NCBI GenBank assembly: GCA_005223085.1
Contig: NJBP01000003.1
Coordinates: 1 to 64,000, forward strand
Length of the DNA: 64,000 nucleotides
Direction of reading: 5' to 3'
Source of the DNA: Candidatus Aerophobetes bacterium Ae_b3b
GTDB taxonomy: Bacteria; Aerophobota; Aerophobia; Aerophobales; AE-B3A
Position numbers and translations under genes: made by a program. Below the pieces are notes generated by a model that had not been told where the DNA came from, did not search any database, and saw nothing but the letters and a program-made list of their open reading frames with translations. Below are positions 17,644 to 27,356 of the stretch, in pieces (the stretch's first letter is position 1; each line of letters opens with the position of its first letter).

Positions 17644-18563
17644 GAAAAATAGCTTTTCTTTTTCCCGGGCAGGGTTCTCAACACGTAGGAATGGGAAGAG
17701 GATTCATTGATGGAAATTGTGGAGCTAAAAAAATCTTCCGGCAGGCCAGCAACGTCCTGGATTTTGATCTTGAGAAGCTATGTAATCATGGCCCGGAAGA
17801 AGAGCTGAAAAAGACCACTAATGCTCAGCCAGCTCTGTTGACAGTGAACTGGATCCTTACCAGAATTTTGAGAGAAAAGGGGATAGAGCCAAACGTGGTA
17901 GCCGGACACAGTCTAGGAGAATACAGTGCGGTACTTTGCGCTAAGGTGGTTGACTATCCTGCTGCCTTAAGACTGGTTCGCCGAAGAGCCCAGTTTATGG
18001 AGGAGGCCTCGGCTGCCATAGATGGCGTGATGGCAGCCGTAATTGGACTACCCAGAGAGGCAGTTTTGTCAATTTGTCGGAGAATCAAAGGGGTAGAGGC
18101 GGTCAACTTTAATTCTCCTTCTCAGGTAGTTATTGCTGGAAAAAAAAAAGCGGTAGAAATAGCAAGCAAAAGATTAGAGCAAGAGGGGTCAAAAAAGGTT
18201 ATTCCCCTTTTGGTAAGTGGTCCCTTTCACACTTCCTTTATGAGACGCGCAGCTTTAAAATTCAGTCAAGAATTAGATAAAATTTCCTTCTCAGATCCTT
18301 GCTGTAAAGTTCTCACCAACGCCTTTGCCCGGTATGCCTTGAGTGCCGAGGAAATTAAAAAGGCCCTCCGTATGCAGATGGATCATCCCATTCTCTGGGA
18401 GGATTCTATGAGGAAACTGTTGTCTGAGGGAATCGATCTATTCGTTGAAGTAGGACCAGGAAAGGTTCTCAAAGGGCTCCTGCGAAGAATTGACGGGAGA
18501 GCATTGGTTTTAGGAATGGAAAGTCCCGAGGACCTAGAAAGAATCGAGCACTACTGTACCTAA
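17640..18563 (+). CDS. fabD: Malonyl-CoA:ACP transacylase
   Basis: It loads malonyl groups onto acyl carrier protein. The oxyanion segment PGQGSQ, the nucleophile Ser in GHSLGEYSA, a conserved Arg in LVRRRAQFM, and the active-site His in GPFHTSFM are present. The 307-residue length is normal. It overlaps gyrA by ATGA. It is the last plus-strand intact gene before a strand switch. Its 3' part (residue about 175 to the end) recurs with mostly silent differences at 53406-53807. Confidence 0.97.
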   Translation: MRKIAFLFPGQGSQHVGMGRGFIDGNCGAKKIFRQASNVLDFDLEKLCNHGPEEELKKTTNAQPALLTVNWILTRILREKGIEPNVVAGHSLGEYSAVLCAKVVDYPAALRLVRRRAQFMEEASAAIDGVMAAVIGLPREAVLSICRRIKGVEAVNFNSPSQVVIAGKKKAVEIASKRLEQEGSKKVIPLLVSGPFHTSFMRRAALKFSQELDKISFSDPCCKVLTNAFARYALSAEEIKKALRMQMDHPILWEDSMRKLLSEGIDLFVEVGPGKVLKGLLRRIDGRALVLGMESPEDLERIEHYCT

Positions 18564-18596
18564 GCAGAAGTTCACAAAAAATTGCCCCCGGATGCC

Positions 18597-18620
18597 CCTA
18601 CCCCTTGCAAGTGGGGAGGA
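18597..18620. terminator. Possible bidirectional terminator between fabD and tdh
   Basis: CCTACCCC and GGGGAGG form a 7-bp stem with one bulged A around an 8-nt loop, placed between converging genes. On the minus strand a T-rich run follows about 20 bases later, beyond a G-rich stretch. The hairpin is short and its T-run is not immediate, so the call is weak. Confidence 0.35.
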
Positions 18621-18622
18621 TG

Positions 18623-19897
18623 TCACTTCTTCATCATTTTTTCACTAACAACTGCAAATTTTGCTGGCCTTGGCCCATATGGTTCTTGCTTATATCTAAC
18701 ACCACTGTTAATTAAATACTCAACTAAGTCTCCCATGTTTTCTGTAGTGCCTGCCATAACAAGTGGTTTCATAATTTCTTTTCTTAATTGTCCATCAGTT
18801 TTTAGCGCTTCAATAGTTTCCTTCCATGATTCATTATCCCTGCCCATGACCCTGATTCCTTTAACACTATTAAGGTTTAGCTCTTCGATTCCTGTCCTAC
18901 CAGTTACAAATGTGTGAATATCCATATTGGTACCGGGAATCATGACTTTCTTTCCTCCCGCAGGAAGACCATAATAAAATATCTTACCCCTCGGAGAAGC
19001 ATACTCTATTACCATTTTTTGCAGTTTTTTCTGTCCGGTTAATTCAATACTTACAAATCCATCTTCTTGCCCAAGTTCTTCTTTTAACCGATTTAATTGT
19101 TGTTGATCGTCAGAATTTACAAAGTAAAAGTTAGCATCTAAATCCATTACACATCTTTTCATATACATCATAGCTGATTTTCCTCTGTAAATTAAAACAA
19201 AATTCTTAACCCCCTTGCTGGCAAAGTATGGGACCATATACAGTGCCTGAGCACCACAACCACCCCATATAGCCAGAGTTTCAGGCACTCTACCACTTTT
19301 TTCGCTAACGATTCTTTCCATTTTGACGGTATTTCCAAGTGGCTCTGCAAATGAGGGAAAGAAATTGAACTTCTCTATGTCTTGTGTTGGTTTTGCACAG
19401 CATTGGTGGATAGAGACAAATTCGGCAAAAGCTCCATTTCTTAGCCAATCTTTTGGATTCCCAGATTTATACCAGCCGAGAAAACCCTCTTTTTGGCATC
19501 TATCAAATTTTCCCTCTAAACACGAGCTACACTGTAAACATGGGTAATGCTCCTCACCAACAACTGTCTGGCCAATAAGAGCCTTATTAACATTTTCACC
19601 AACACCAACGATCCTTCCAGCAAATTCATGACCAAATACTGTCTTCTTTAAATCACCAGTTAAATCTACAAATTTGTTTGCATCAGAGGCACATATAGAA
19701 ATCCATAAAGGTTCTACTAAAACATCATCGGGTAGCATCTTTGGCAGGGGAACCTCTTCCAGAACAGTTTTTCCTCCCTTATAGGTAATCCATGCCTTCA
19801 TTATTTCTGGGAGAGGATCCGGTATTTGATGTTTTGGCAATATAGATTTATAATCTGAGCCTATCGGTGTTAATTCTAATTTAGAAGTAGTTTTCAC
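18623..19897 (-). CDS. Zinc-dependent medium-chain dehydrogenase, probable threonine 3-dehydrogenase
   Basis: This 424-residue MDR-family enzyme has catalytic zinc ligands Cys69 and His90/Glu91 (GHEFAGR). Structural zinc cysteines are 120, 123, 126 and 134. A Rossmann segment is near WGGCGAQA. The family fits alcohol, polyol or threonine dehydrogenases. Its GTG start overlaps the kbl stop (19894-19897), and Tdh-Kbl is the classical threonine-to-glycine pair. That is why threonine 3-dehydrogenase is preferred. It has an N-terminal extension of about 30 residues, and the Rossmann glycine pattern is atypical, so the substrate is not certain. Confidence 0.72.
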   Translation of the reverse strand: MKTTSKLELTPIGSDYKSILPKHQIPDPLPEIMKAWITYKGGKTVLEEVPLPKMLPDDVLVEPLWISICASDANKFVDLTGDLKKTVFGHEFAGRIVGVGENVNKALIGQTVVGEEHYPCLQCSSCLEGKFDRCQKEGFLGWYKSGNPKDWLRNGAFAEFVSIHQCCAKPTQDIEKFNFFPSFAEPLGNTVKMERIVSEKSGRVPETLAIWGGCGAQALYMVPYFASKGVKNFVLIYRGKSAMMYMKRCVMDLDANFYFVNSDDQQQLNRLKEELGQEDGFVSIELTGQKKLQKMVIEYASPRGKIFYYGLPAGGKKVMIPGTNMDIHTFVTGRTGIEELNLNSVKGIRVMGRDNESWKETIEALKTDGQLRKEIMKPLVMAGTTENMGDLVEYLINSGVRYKQEPYGPRPAKFAVVSEKMMKK

Positions 19898-21135
19898 TCC
19901 AAAATGCCTTCTTTTTTTCCTGTCTCTTGGAATGACTTCAGTGCATAATCAAGATCGTGCCTCGTATGTGAAGCTAATATCTGAACTCTTATAGTATCTT
20001 GACCTCTGGGAACAACAGGATAAGTTAAAGCTACCACATAGATTCCTCTTTGATATAAGTCAAAGACCATTTGCTTAGCCTTAATTGCATCGCCAATTAA
20101 AATAGGAACTATGGGATGAATCCCTTCAATTGTTTTAAAACCAATCTGATTTATTCCCTTTCTAAAATATTCAGTATTTTCTCTTAATCTCTCCAATAAT
20201 CTTAATCCTTCATGGCTATCTAAAATCTCCAATGCTTTTAATGCAGCACCTGCCACTCCCGATCCTATTGGATTTGAATACACATATAAAGGAGAAGTCT
20301 CTCTTAAATACTCAATAACCTTTTCATTGGATACAATAAAACCGCCGTCTACCCCCAAGCCCTTTCCTAATGTTGCGGTTATTATATCAATCCTATCTTC
20401 CTGGGTAACCTCTCCAGTGCCCCTTCCGGTTTTCCCATAAGCTCCTATTCCGTGTGAGTCATCTACAACTGTTATAATTCCCTCTTCAAATTTTGGATCG
20501 TACTCCTCGGCCAAACAAGCTATATAGTGCAGGGGAGCATAATCTCCTCTCATACTAAATACACCATCGGTCACTATAATTAATCTTTTCCCATTACCCA
20601 CAGATTCATCTATGCACTTTCTGAGCTTGTCCATGTCACAGTGAGCATAAATTTTTTTCCTATCTCTGGGAACTCCAGCAAATCTTATGGCCATAATTAT
20701 ACTGTTATGATTTAACTCATCGCTTATAATATAGGTATCCTTATCCACTAATGGAGCAATAATTCCGCAATTAGCAGCATAAGCAGAACTAAATATCATA
20801 GCAGCCTCTGTTTTATAAAACTCTGCTAGTTTTTTCTCTAATTCAATATGAGGCTCTTGTGTCCCGGAGATAAACCTGACCGCACCTGGACCAACTCCAA
20901 ACTTTAAATCTGCTTCATGTGCAGCTTTGATTAATCTTGGGTCATTAGAAATACCTAGGTAACTGTTGGAGGCAAAATTTAAGAGAGTGCGCTGGTCACT
21001 CATAACTATTTTTCTACCAAATCCATCTCCAGGAGGCACTATATCAACGATGACTTTTTCTTTCCCCTTCAGTCTACCTTCCTTCTCTAATAGTTTTAAC
21101 TTTGCATCTAAAACAGATGTTAATTTATCAAGCAT
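19894..21135 (-). CDS. kbl: Glycine C-acetyltransferase / 2-amino-3-ketobutyrate CoA ligase
   Basis: This 413-residue alpha-oxoamine synthase splits 2-amino-3-ketobutyrate with CoA into glycine and acetyl-CoA. It shows NFASNSYLG, the SDELNHNSI segment, VVDDSHGIGAYG (PLP-binding Asp and His) and the PLP Lys258 in TLGKGLG. It overlaps the downstream dehydrogenase gene. An N-terminal 89-codon copy is found at 30159-30426. Other family members (serine palmitoyltransferase, 8-amino-7-oxononanoate synthase) are possible, but the dehydrogenase neighbour favours Kbl. Confidence 0.87.
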   Translation of the reverse strand: MLDKLTSVLDAKLKLLEKEGRLKGKEKVIVDIVPPGDGFGRKIVMSDQRTLLNFASNSYLGISNDPRLIKAAHEADLKFGVGPGAVRFISGTQEPHIELEKKLAEFYKTEAAMIFSSAYAANCGIIAPLVDKDTYIISDELNHNSIIMAIRFAGVPRDRKKIYAHCDMDKLRKCIDESVGNGKRLIIVTDGVFSMRGDYAPLHYIACLAEEYDPKFEEGIITVVDDSHGIGAYGKTGRGTGEVTQEDRIDIITATLGKGLGVDGGFIVSNEKVIEYLRETSPLYVYSNPIGSGVAGAALKALEILDSHEGLRLLERLRENTEYFRKGINQIGFKTIEGIHPIVPILIGDAIKAKQMVFDLYQRGIYVVALTYPVVPRGQDTIRVQILASHTRHDLDYALKSFQETGKKEGILE

Positions 21136-21244
21136 TTTTATCTCTCCGATATTTCATTGATGCTGTCATCAGGGCCTTGTTGTAGTTATCTCTCATCGAC
21201 GGAGGTAAAAGCGGACTGATGACTTCCCACTGCCTGTCTGTAAA
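21131..21244 (-). pseudogene. Remnant of an IS5-type transposase N-terminus (DUF4096-like)
   Basis: Between kbl and the threonine-synthase-like gene, the minus strand encodes a short stop-bounded frame starting FTDRQWEVISPLLPP. This matches the N-terminal consensus (LTDxQWExIxPLLPP) of the DUF4096 domain in IS5-family transposases. The match covers only about 15 residues and the rest of the gene is absent. It marks an old insertion site inside the catabolic block. The remainder of the gap (21245-21396) shows nothing else I recognise. Confidence 0.5.
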
Positions 21245-21396
21245 TCACTTCTGGCCACCCTCCTATCTTATCCAACTTTTGAAGCTACTTCTAGTATTTC
21301 TTCGCCTCTTCCTTGTCATCTATTAGCTTCATCAGCTGTGCCAACTTCATGGCAGCACTGTATCTCTACTCTCCCTCCCTGGTTAACCATCAAAAG

Positions 21397-22275
21397 CTAT
21401 CTAGAACAAAGTATCTTTCTCATTCGCTTTGGAAACTTAAGAGCGTTCCCAGTGATTATACAGACCACTATATCATTTTCCTCTAGATCTACGTGTTTTA
21501 AGGCAGCGGCTGAGGCGGCAGAAGCTGGCTCTGATAATATACCTTGCTTAGCTAGGGAAATAGTTTCCTCAACAAGCTCTTTGTCTGAAACAGAGACAAA
21601 TTGCCCACCAGAATCATTTACAGCATTCGATATCTTAGGTTCCTCCAACCGGTAAAATCCATGAATACTGTCCGCAATTTTGGTGAATTGTGAGGTAGCA
21701 GCTATCATGCGCGGCGAAACCCCAGCTCTCTTCAATCCTTCCCAGACTCCGACAAGGTGAGTCCCATTGTTGGTAGGGCAGACTACGACATCCGGTGAGA
21801 ACGGCGCAATTTCCCTTCCAATATAGGCATTGCCTACGATCTTGGCTTGGCAATACCCAGCATTTGCATTGTAGTATCCATGTTTTTCAGCGGCCTCGAT
21901 TACCTTCTGTGTTGCAGCCATATAGTCGCCCTCAACTATTTCGATTTCGGGTTTGAAGATTCTGATGAGATCCAACTTTTCTTTACTGACATTGCTGCCA
22001 ACAAATATCTTTGCTTTCAATTCATTCATGTACATAAAGGCTGATAGCGATAAGGCGGCGTTGCCGGAACTAGCACAAACAGCAGTGCCATAGCCTTTCT
22101 CAATCATCTCTAAAACAACCATGGCACTACCTCTGTCCTTGTGTGTACCTGTGGGGTTTACCGCCTCGAGTTTGGCGAAGACATTAGCCCCATACCTCTC
22201 TCTCCCTTTGGGAATCTTGACTAAGGGGGTATTCCATGTTGGCTCCTGTAGCTTATAACTTATCATTCCATCCAC
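21397..22275 (-). CDS. Threonine-synthase-like PLP enzyme (fold type II)
   Basis: The 292-residue protein has a PLP lysine in NPTGTHKDRG, the phosphate loop SSGNAALS and a C-terminal ITGNALKFP matching the TGHGLK motif of threonine synthases. It is shorter than usual for threonine synthase (350 or more residues) and lacks the long N-terminal extension. The real reaction could be beta-replacement or beta-elimination on a hydroxy-amino acid. It starts 10 bp after the M55 D-aminopeptidase gene, suggesting action on amino acids freed by that enzyme (inference). Confidence 0.75.
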   Translation of the reverse strand: MDGMISYKLQEPTWNTPLVKIPKGRERYGANVFAKLEAVNPTGTHKDRGSAMVVLEMIEKGYGTAVCASSGNAALSLSAFMYMNELKAKIFVGSNVSKEKLDLIRIFKPEIEIVEGDYMAATQKVIEAAEKHGYYNANAGYCQAKIVGNAYIGREIAPFSPDVVVCPTNNGTHLVGVWEGLKRAGVSPRMIAATSQFTKIADSIHGFYRLEEPKISNAVNDSGGQFVSVSDKELVEETISLAKQGILSEPASAASAAALKHVDLEENDIVVCIITGNALKFPKRMRKILCSR

Positions 22276-22284
22276 CTCAAAGGT

Positions 22285-23127
22285 TCAGTACTCAAGTTTC
22301 ATCCGAACGCTCTCACCAAGCATGAACATGGCTTGAAAAGCTTTGAAGAGCTCCAAGAAGTCGCTGGAAGTCAAAGACACTGTCGTACCACTCTTTCTTT
22401 CTGTGCCAGGGATTAGAGAGGCTGCATCCGCCATGTTCGTCATAAAGAAATCCACTTCTATGATCGTTGGGGTGTTGTAAACGAGCGGTGACATATCTTT
22501 TATTCTCCTTACTGCCATTCTGGCCATTTTTTTGATCACTTCGTTTGCCTTTGATAGAGGCAAACACTTTGCGGAGGTCATATTTATAGCCTTCTTTATG
22601 ACAGCTACTTCGACTGTACCAAGCTGAGACTTTGCCTCCTCGGCTACGACGTTGTCACCTACTACTAGGGTGGTAGGCACGTTGAAATATCCGGCAATAC
22701 CTGCACTGACGCCGAGTTCTCCAACCGATTTACCATTGAGTCTGACGTCTCTTATACTCAGAGGGCAAAAAGAATGGTTCAAAACACCAGGGTGTGAGCC
22801 CATTTTCGCGTGGTAGCCTATGAGGAATGCGGCATCAAAGGTCTCATCAACTCCCTCCATCATGCATAGGGGTTTAGGTTGACCAGTTACGAGCTCGACG
22901 TTCTCGTCGTCGAACCTGTCGATCAAGAGGTTCCTCATCGTGTTGTGCGAATCGTTTATAACAAACTCCGTAGCATTTGCCTCTTTGGCCCCTTTGATTG
23001 CGGCGTTTACGTGTTCACACATAATGTGTCTGTCCCTGCCCCACTCTCCTGGATCAGCATTCTTTGAAAATTCCCAGTGTGTCTTACCAGCTCTGCCTTC
23101 CATATCTGCTGAAATAAATACTTTCAT
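22285..23127 (-). CDS. dppA: M55-family D-aminopeptidase (DppA type)
   Basis: The protein matches zinc D-aminopeptidase DppA of Bacillus subtilis dpp operons, which releases D-amino acids from D-Ala peptides. Probable zinc ligands are Asp8 and Glu10 (SADMEG), His61 (NDSH), His106 (GYHAKMG) and Glu137 (VGELG). His118 (NHSF) is the likely catalytic His. The ATG at 23127 is chosen over an upstream in-frame ATG because GGGAGG lies 7 nt before it. It follows the dpp transporter genes after a 312-bp gap, reproducing the B. subtilis association of this peptidase with a dipeptide importer. Confidence 0.88.
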   Translation of the reverse strand: MKVFISADMEGRAGKTHWEFSKNADPGEWGRDRHIMCEHVNAAIKGAKEANATEFVINDSHNTMRNLLIDRFDDENVELVTGQPKPLCMMEGVDETFDAAFLIGYHAKMGSHPGVLNHSFCPLSIRDVRLNGKSVGELGVSAGIAGYFNVPTTLVVGDNVVAEEAKSQLGTVEVAVIKKAINMTSAKCLPLSKANEVIKKMARMAVRRIKDMSPLVYNTPTIIEVDFFMTNMADAASLIPGTERKSGTTVSLTSSDFLELFKAFQAMFMLGESVRMKLEY

Positions 23128-23439
23128 TTTTAATCCTCCCAGGGTCTTGCCCAAGTTTGTGGCAAAGTTATAGAATTAATGTAAGATTCTGTTTCATCTT
23201 CCGCTCTTTGAAAATAGCTCATCACAAGATGAGGCCTAAAAGATTTGGAACAAGCTATACCTTGAAGGCTGACACAAGAAAAATGGCCATCTTAAAAAGA
23301 CGTCACGCTATTTATGAGTGTCCCTATGTGTGAGTATCTGTTTACCTAGAATTTTCGCTCAAATTAGCATTTGACAACGAAAAGGACGAGCAATTGCCAC
23401 AAACTTGAGTAAATTTCCTCCTGCCCTTTTTTTAGATTA
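23128..23439. other. 312-bp gap between dppF and the D-aminopeptidase gene
   Basis: No gene, strong hairpin or consensus promoter is seen on the minus strand beyond the ribosome-binding site GGGAGG near 23135-23140. A plus-strand TTGACA occurs near 23372 but lacks a matching -10 box. The gap may hold a weak internal promoter for the D-aminopeptidase and the threonine-synthase-like gene; this cannot be decided by eye. Confidence 0.4.
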
Positions 23440-24480
23440 TCAGCTATACAAGAAGCAGGATACAAGATGTCCTTTATCTGGACCGATTAGCTTGGGCTCT
23501 TCTTTACTACACCTACTAAATGAAAACGGGCACCTCGTATGGAATCTGCATCCTGCTGGTGGATCAATAGGGGAAGGAACCTCCCCGGTAAGCTCTATTC
23601 TATCGATTCTGTAAACTTCGCTTAGCAGTGGGCTGGATGAGGCTAATGACTTGGTGTAAGGATGGAGGCACTTTTGAAAAAGCTCCTTAGTTGGTGCCAA
23701 CTCCACCAGTTTACCCAAATACATGACACCAACAGTGTCCGAAACGTGACGTATCACAGAAAGGTCGTGTGCAATGAAGAGATAAGTTAAATCCCTTTTG
23801 TTCTGCAATTCCATAAGGAGATTCAGTATTTGCGCTTGTATGGATGTATCCAGAGCGGTTACTGGCTCATCCAGCACGATGAATTTAGGTTCTGTCGCTA
23901 ATGCGCGGGCTATTGCGGCCCTCTGCCGCTGTCCTCCACTTAGTGCTTTTGGTTTTTTCGTGTAAAATACCTCGCTGAGCCCGACCTGGCCAAGTAAGTC
24001 TAGGCAATATTCTTTTATCATGTCCCTCTTGACGATTTCATGATGATTGATCACCTCCTTTAACATATTTCCAATTATCTTGTGTGGAGGCAAAGTCGAG
24101 TAGGGATTTTGAAATACGACTTGCACCTCCTTTCTAAGCTTTTTGAGCTGCCTATCTGCTAAAGAACGGATGTTCTGCCCGAAAACTCGAATGTTACCAG
24201 CAGTAATTGATTCGAGTCTAAGAACACACCTGCCTAAGGTCGACTTTCCGCAACCGCTCTCACCTACGAGTCCAAATGTCTCGCCTCTCCTTATGTCCAG
24301 GGAGATATCGTCTACAGCTTTAACATACTTCTGTTCCCTCACAAGGATTTTGTCGATAAAACCCTTTCTCAGCACATAGTACTTTTTCAGATGGCCGATT
24401 TCTATAACTGTCTCATTTCGGGAGATTTCTTTCATTTTGTTCTTGTGGTCCGAGACTATATCTACATCCAACGTCAGCAC
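23440..24480 (-). CDS. dppF: Dipeptide/oligopeptide ABC transporter ATPase DppF
   Basis: This 346-residue cytoplasmic ATPase shows Walker A GESGCGKST, signature LSGGQRQR, Walker B VLDEPVTALD and the switch His in IAHDLSV. The C-terminal oligopeptide-transporter extension contains the GCRFHTRCPFS cysteine motif that binds an FeS cluster or structural metal in this family. It is the last gene of the dpp transporter cassette and overlaps dppD by several bases. Confidence 0.92.
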   Translation of the reverse strand: MLTLDVDIVSDHKNKMKEISRNETVIEIGHLKKYYVLRKGFIDKILVREQKYVKAVDDISLDIRRGETFGLVGESGCGKSTLGRCVLRLESITAGNIRVFGQNIRSLADRQLKKLRKEVQVVFQNPYSTLPPHKIIGNMLKEVINHHEIVKRDMIKEYCLDLLGQVGLSEVFYTKKPKALSGGQRQRAAIARALATEPKFIVLDEPVTALDTSIQAQILNLLMELQNKRDLTYLFIAHDLSVIRHVSDTVGVMYLGKLVELAPTKELFQKCLHPYTKSLASSSPLLSEVYRIDRIELTGEVPSPIDPPAGCRFHTRCPFSFSRCSKEEPKLIGPDKGHLVSCFLYS

Positions 24481-25484
24481 ACCCCCTGAAAACCGTGGTT
24501 CTTAGACCGCGATAGTCTCTTGGCATCTTCTGGTTTTATGCAACGAATACTGTGATTTTCATCGATTTTTCTAAGTTCTATACTTTCTTGGAGGCAGCCT
24601 TCATCCCCTATTGGACACCGAGGGTAAAATTTGCATCCTTGGTGAGGAATTTCACTGAGCTCGCCCATTATAGTTGGAATCTTACCCTTAGGTTCGTAGT
24701 ATATTACGTTGGATCTAAGCAATCCGAATGTATAGGAGTGCAAGGGGTTTTCGAAAACGGTTTTCACCGTCCCCTGTTCCATTAATGTGCCAGCATACAT
24801 TACATTCACATAGTCACATATGCGCTTGATGACTCCGAGATCGTGCGTTATCCACAGCACCGAAACACCTATCTCACCTATGAGTTCCTCGAACTCATTC
24901 AAAATCTGGTTTGCGATAGTTACATCTAGAGCTGTTGTCGGCTCATCCGCGATGATCAGTGACGGCTCGCAGCTCATTGCCATAGCGATCGTCACTCTTT
25001 GAATCATCCCACCGCTGAGTTCGTGAGGATAGTTGTCAAAACGTTTTTCCGGGTCCGAGATCCTAACTTTCCTGAATAGATCTATTGCCTTCGTCTTTGC
25101 CTCCTTCTGTCCAATATCTTGGTGGAGCTTCAAAACACTAGTAATCTGTTCTCCAACGGTAAACAGTGGATTGAGCGATACCATTGGATCCTGAAAGATC
25201 ATCGAGATCTCATTCCCCCTGATTTTGAACTGCATCTCCTTCTCGCTTAATTCCCTTATATTTATACCTTTAAAAATTATCCCACCGGACACGATTCTAC
25301 CTGTTTCCGGCAGGATCCTAAGGAGCGAGTTGGCAATTGTGGTCTTGCCACTTCCCGACTCACCTACGAGGCCAACTACCTCCCTTTCTCTTATCGAAAG
25401 GTCGGCACCATCCACCGCCTTGACGATTGCCCCGTTTCCCTCAAAGTACGTGTGGAGGTCCTTTATTTCTAGTAAATTCATCAT
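24474..25484 (-). CDS. dppD: Dipeptide/oligopeptide ABC transporter ATPase DppD
   Basis: This 336-residue ATPase has Walker A GESGSGKTT, signature LSGGMIQR, Walker B IADEPTTALD and ITHDLGV, plus the C-terminal cysteine region (CKFYPRCPIGDEGC). It pairs with DppF as the heterodimeric motor. Its ATG overlaps the dppC stop. Confidence 0.92.
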   Translation of the reverse strand: MMNLLEIKDLHTYFEGNGAIVKAVDGADLSIREREVVGLVGESGSGKTTIANSLLRILPETGRIVSGGIIFKGINIRELSEKEMQFKIRGNEISMIFQDPMVSLNPLFTVGEQITSVLKLHQDIGQKEAKTKAIDLFRKVRISDPEKRFDNYPHELSGGMIQRVTIAMAMSCEPSLIIADEPTTALDVTIANQILNEFEELIGEIGVSVLWITHDLGVIKRICDYVNVMYAGTLMEQGTVKTVFENPLHSYTFGLLRSNVIYYEPKGKIPTIMGELSEIPHQGCKFYPRCPIGDEGCLQESIELRKIDENHSIRCIKPEDAKRLSRSKNHGFQGVC

Positions 25485-26380
25485 TATTTCTCCAACATGT
25501 CTCGCAGGCCATCGCCGATCAGGCTAAAACCTATCACGGTATACATGATCCCAAGTGCTGGAAAAGTAGCAATCCACCAACCCACCTGCAGCAACTGCCT
25601 CCCTTCGGCTATCTGCGCCCCCCACTCAGGAATTGGGGGTTGTGCACCAACGCCAACAAAACTGAGGGAAGCTGCAACTAATATAACGAGTGCACAGTCA
25701 AGCGAAGCGTAAACAATGGTCGGCGCGATGGAGTTCGGCATCAAATGCCCGAATATTATTCTTTTGTCCGAAAAACCAACAGCTTCAGCTGCTCTGACAT
25801 AATCCTCTTCCTTTTCTGAGAGGTACCTACTTCTAACAATCCTAGCATACTGACACCAACTTACAATAGCAATAGCAAAATACAAGTTTTTGAGACCGGG
25901 ACCGAAGATAGCCATGATGGCAATGACAAGTACCAGAAAAGGAAAAGCCATAATCGAGTCAACAATGCGCATGATTATGGTATCGATCCAACCCTCGTAA
26001 TAACCGGAAAGTGCTCCTGCTAAGTTGCCTACGATGAAGGCGATTCCGACACCGATTACGCAGATTTTCACTGCTATCCAGGCGCCGTGGATCACCCTTG
26101 ACATTACATCTCTCCCATACAGATCCGTGCCAAATAGGTGGCTAAGCCCTGGTGGTTCAAGGCTCTCAGTTAGGACCTGTTGGTACGGATCGTAAGGAGC
26201 GATGAAAGGCGCGAATATTCCTACCAGGGTTAATATACCGATCATTATCAGGCCGATTCTGCTATTAGGATTTCTGATAATTTTCTTTACTGTCTCCCAT
26301 CTCGCGATGTTTTCATCGCCGAAGAGAAGGTTAATGGAACGAGATATTACACTGCCTGCATTCCTGTTATTCACTCTCAA
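25484..26380 (-). CDS. dppC: Dipeptide ABC transporter permease DppC
   Basis: This 298-residue inner-membrane permease has several hydrophobic helices and the N-terminal OppC-type segment (LIMIGILTLVGIFAPFIAPYDP). The coupling EAA-like loop reads AAEAVGFSDKRIIFGHLMPN. It overlaps dppB (26377-26380) and dppD. Confidence 0.93.
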   Translation of the reverse strand: MRVNNRNAGSVISRSINLLFGDENIARWETVKKIIRNPNSRIGLIMIGILTLVGIFAPFIAPYDPYQQVLTESLEPPGLSHLFGTDLYGRDVMSRVIHGAWIAVKICVIGVGIAFIVGNLAGALSGYYEGWIDTIIMRIVDSIMAFPFLVLVIAIMAIFGPGLKNLYFAIAIVSWCQYARIVRSRYLSEKEEDYVRAAEAVGFSDKRIIFGHLMPNSIAPTIVYASLDCALVILVAASLSFVGVGAQPPIPEWGAQIAEGRQLLQVGWWIATFPALGIMYTVIGFSLIGDGLRDMLEK

Positions 26381-27318
26381 CTCCTGTAGATCCGTGGGTC
26401 TATTAATCCATAAATGATGTCAACGATGTAGTTGTTTAACATTATTGCTAATGCAAATACAAGACTAATGCCCTGTATCAAGGGATAGTCCCTTACTATC
26501 ACGGCATCTAATAACATCGCCCCTATCCCAGGTAGAGAGAATACTGTTTCGATCACCACCGACGATCCGAGGAGCCACCCTAAGTTCAAACCAAGAACGG
26601 TAATAGTAGGCAAAAGCGCATTCTTGAGGACATACTTCAGATAAATTGTCCTGTCCGAGAAGCCATACGTCCTTGCTGTTCGTATATACTCTTTTTGCAA
26701 AACCTCGATCATATCTGACCTAAGAGTTCTCGTAACAAGAGCAGTCAGAAACAGTCCGAGGATGAAACTGGGGAGAAATAGGTGATATATGTTATCTAGC
26801 AGACCTGACCCCCATCCCCTAGTGGGGAACCAACCCAATCGGAGGGCGAAGATATTGAGGAATAGAAGACCCGTCCAGAATTCCGGCATCGAGAAGACGA
26901 AAAGTGACGAGATTCGCGCCACATAATCGGGGAACTTGCCACGGTGTTTCGTCGCCCATAAGCTGAGCGGAAGCGAAATGATAACGCAAAATACTGCTGA
27001 CATAAAAACCAGCGAGAGCGTCACTCTTAACCTTGAAAAAATCAACTCAGTAATTGGAGCCTTATAGCGAATTGATGTTCCCAGGCTTCCACGTGCAAGC
27101 TGTGTGAGAAACACGTAAAACTGCTTGTGTAGTGGCTCATTGAGACCGAGACTCTTCCTCAGTTGCTCGAGGCGCTCCGGTGTAGCCATGATACCAAGTA
27201 TATTCTTGGCTGGATCACCAGGTATGAAATGCAGCATAAGGAATACTATAAACAAAACAATGAATAAAACGGGTATCATTTCGAGAAATCTTCTTAGAGC
27301 ATATCGTTCAAGAGACAT
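26377..27318 (-). CDS. dppB: Dipeptide ABC transporter permease DppB
   Basis: This 313-residue permease starts with a typical DppB/OppB N-terminus (RRFLEMIPVLFIV, then FIPGDPA). It contains the coupling loop RTARTYGFSDRTIYLKYVLKN and ends in a hydrophobic NNYIVDIIYGLIDPR segment. It forms the channel with DppC. Confidence 0.93.
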   Translation of the reverse strand: MSLERYALRRFLEMIPVLFIVLFIVFLMLHFIPGDPAKNILGIMATPERLEQLRKSLGLNEPLHKQFYVFLTQLARGSLGTSIRYKAPITELIFSRLRVTLSLVFMSAVFCVIISLPLSLWATKHRGKFPDYVARISSLFVFSMPEFWTGLLFLNIFALRLGWFPTRGWGSGLLDNIYHLFLPSFILGLFLTALVTRTLRSDMIEVLQKEYIRTARTYGFSDRTIYLKYVLKNALLPTITVLGLNLGWLLGSSVVIETVFSLPGIGAMLLDAVIVRDYPLIQGISLVFALAIMLNNYIVDIIYGLIDPRIYRS

Positions 27319-27356
27319 AGGAGGTCACCCTAAGGTAAGCCGTTCATTGATATTTG

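Noticed and set aside
18582-18917. Plus-strand frame of 111 codons after fabD
   Set aside because: Antisense to the C-terminus of the dehydrogenase; no ribosome site or family signal.
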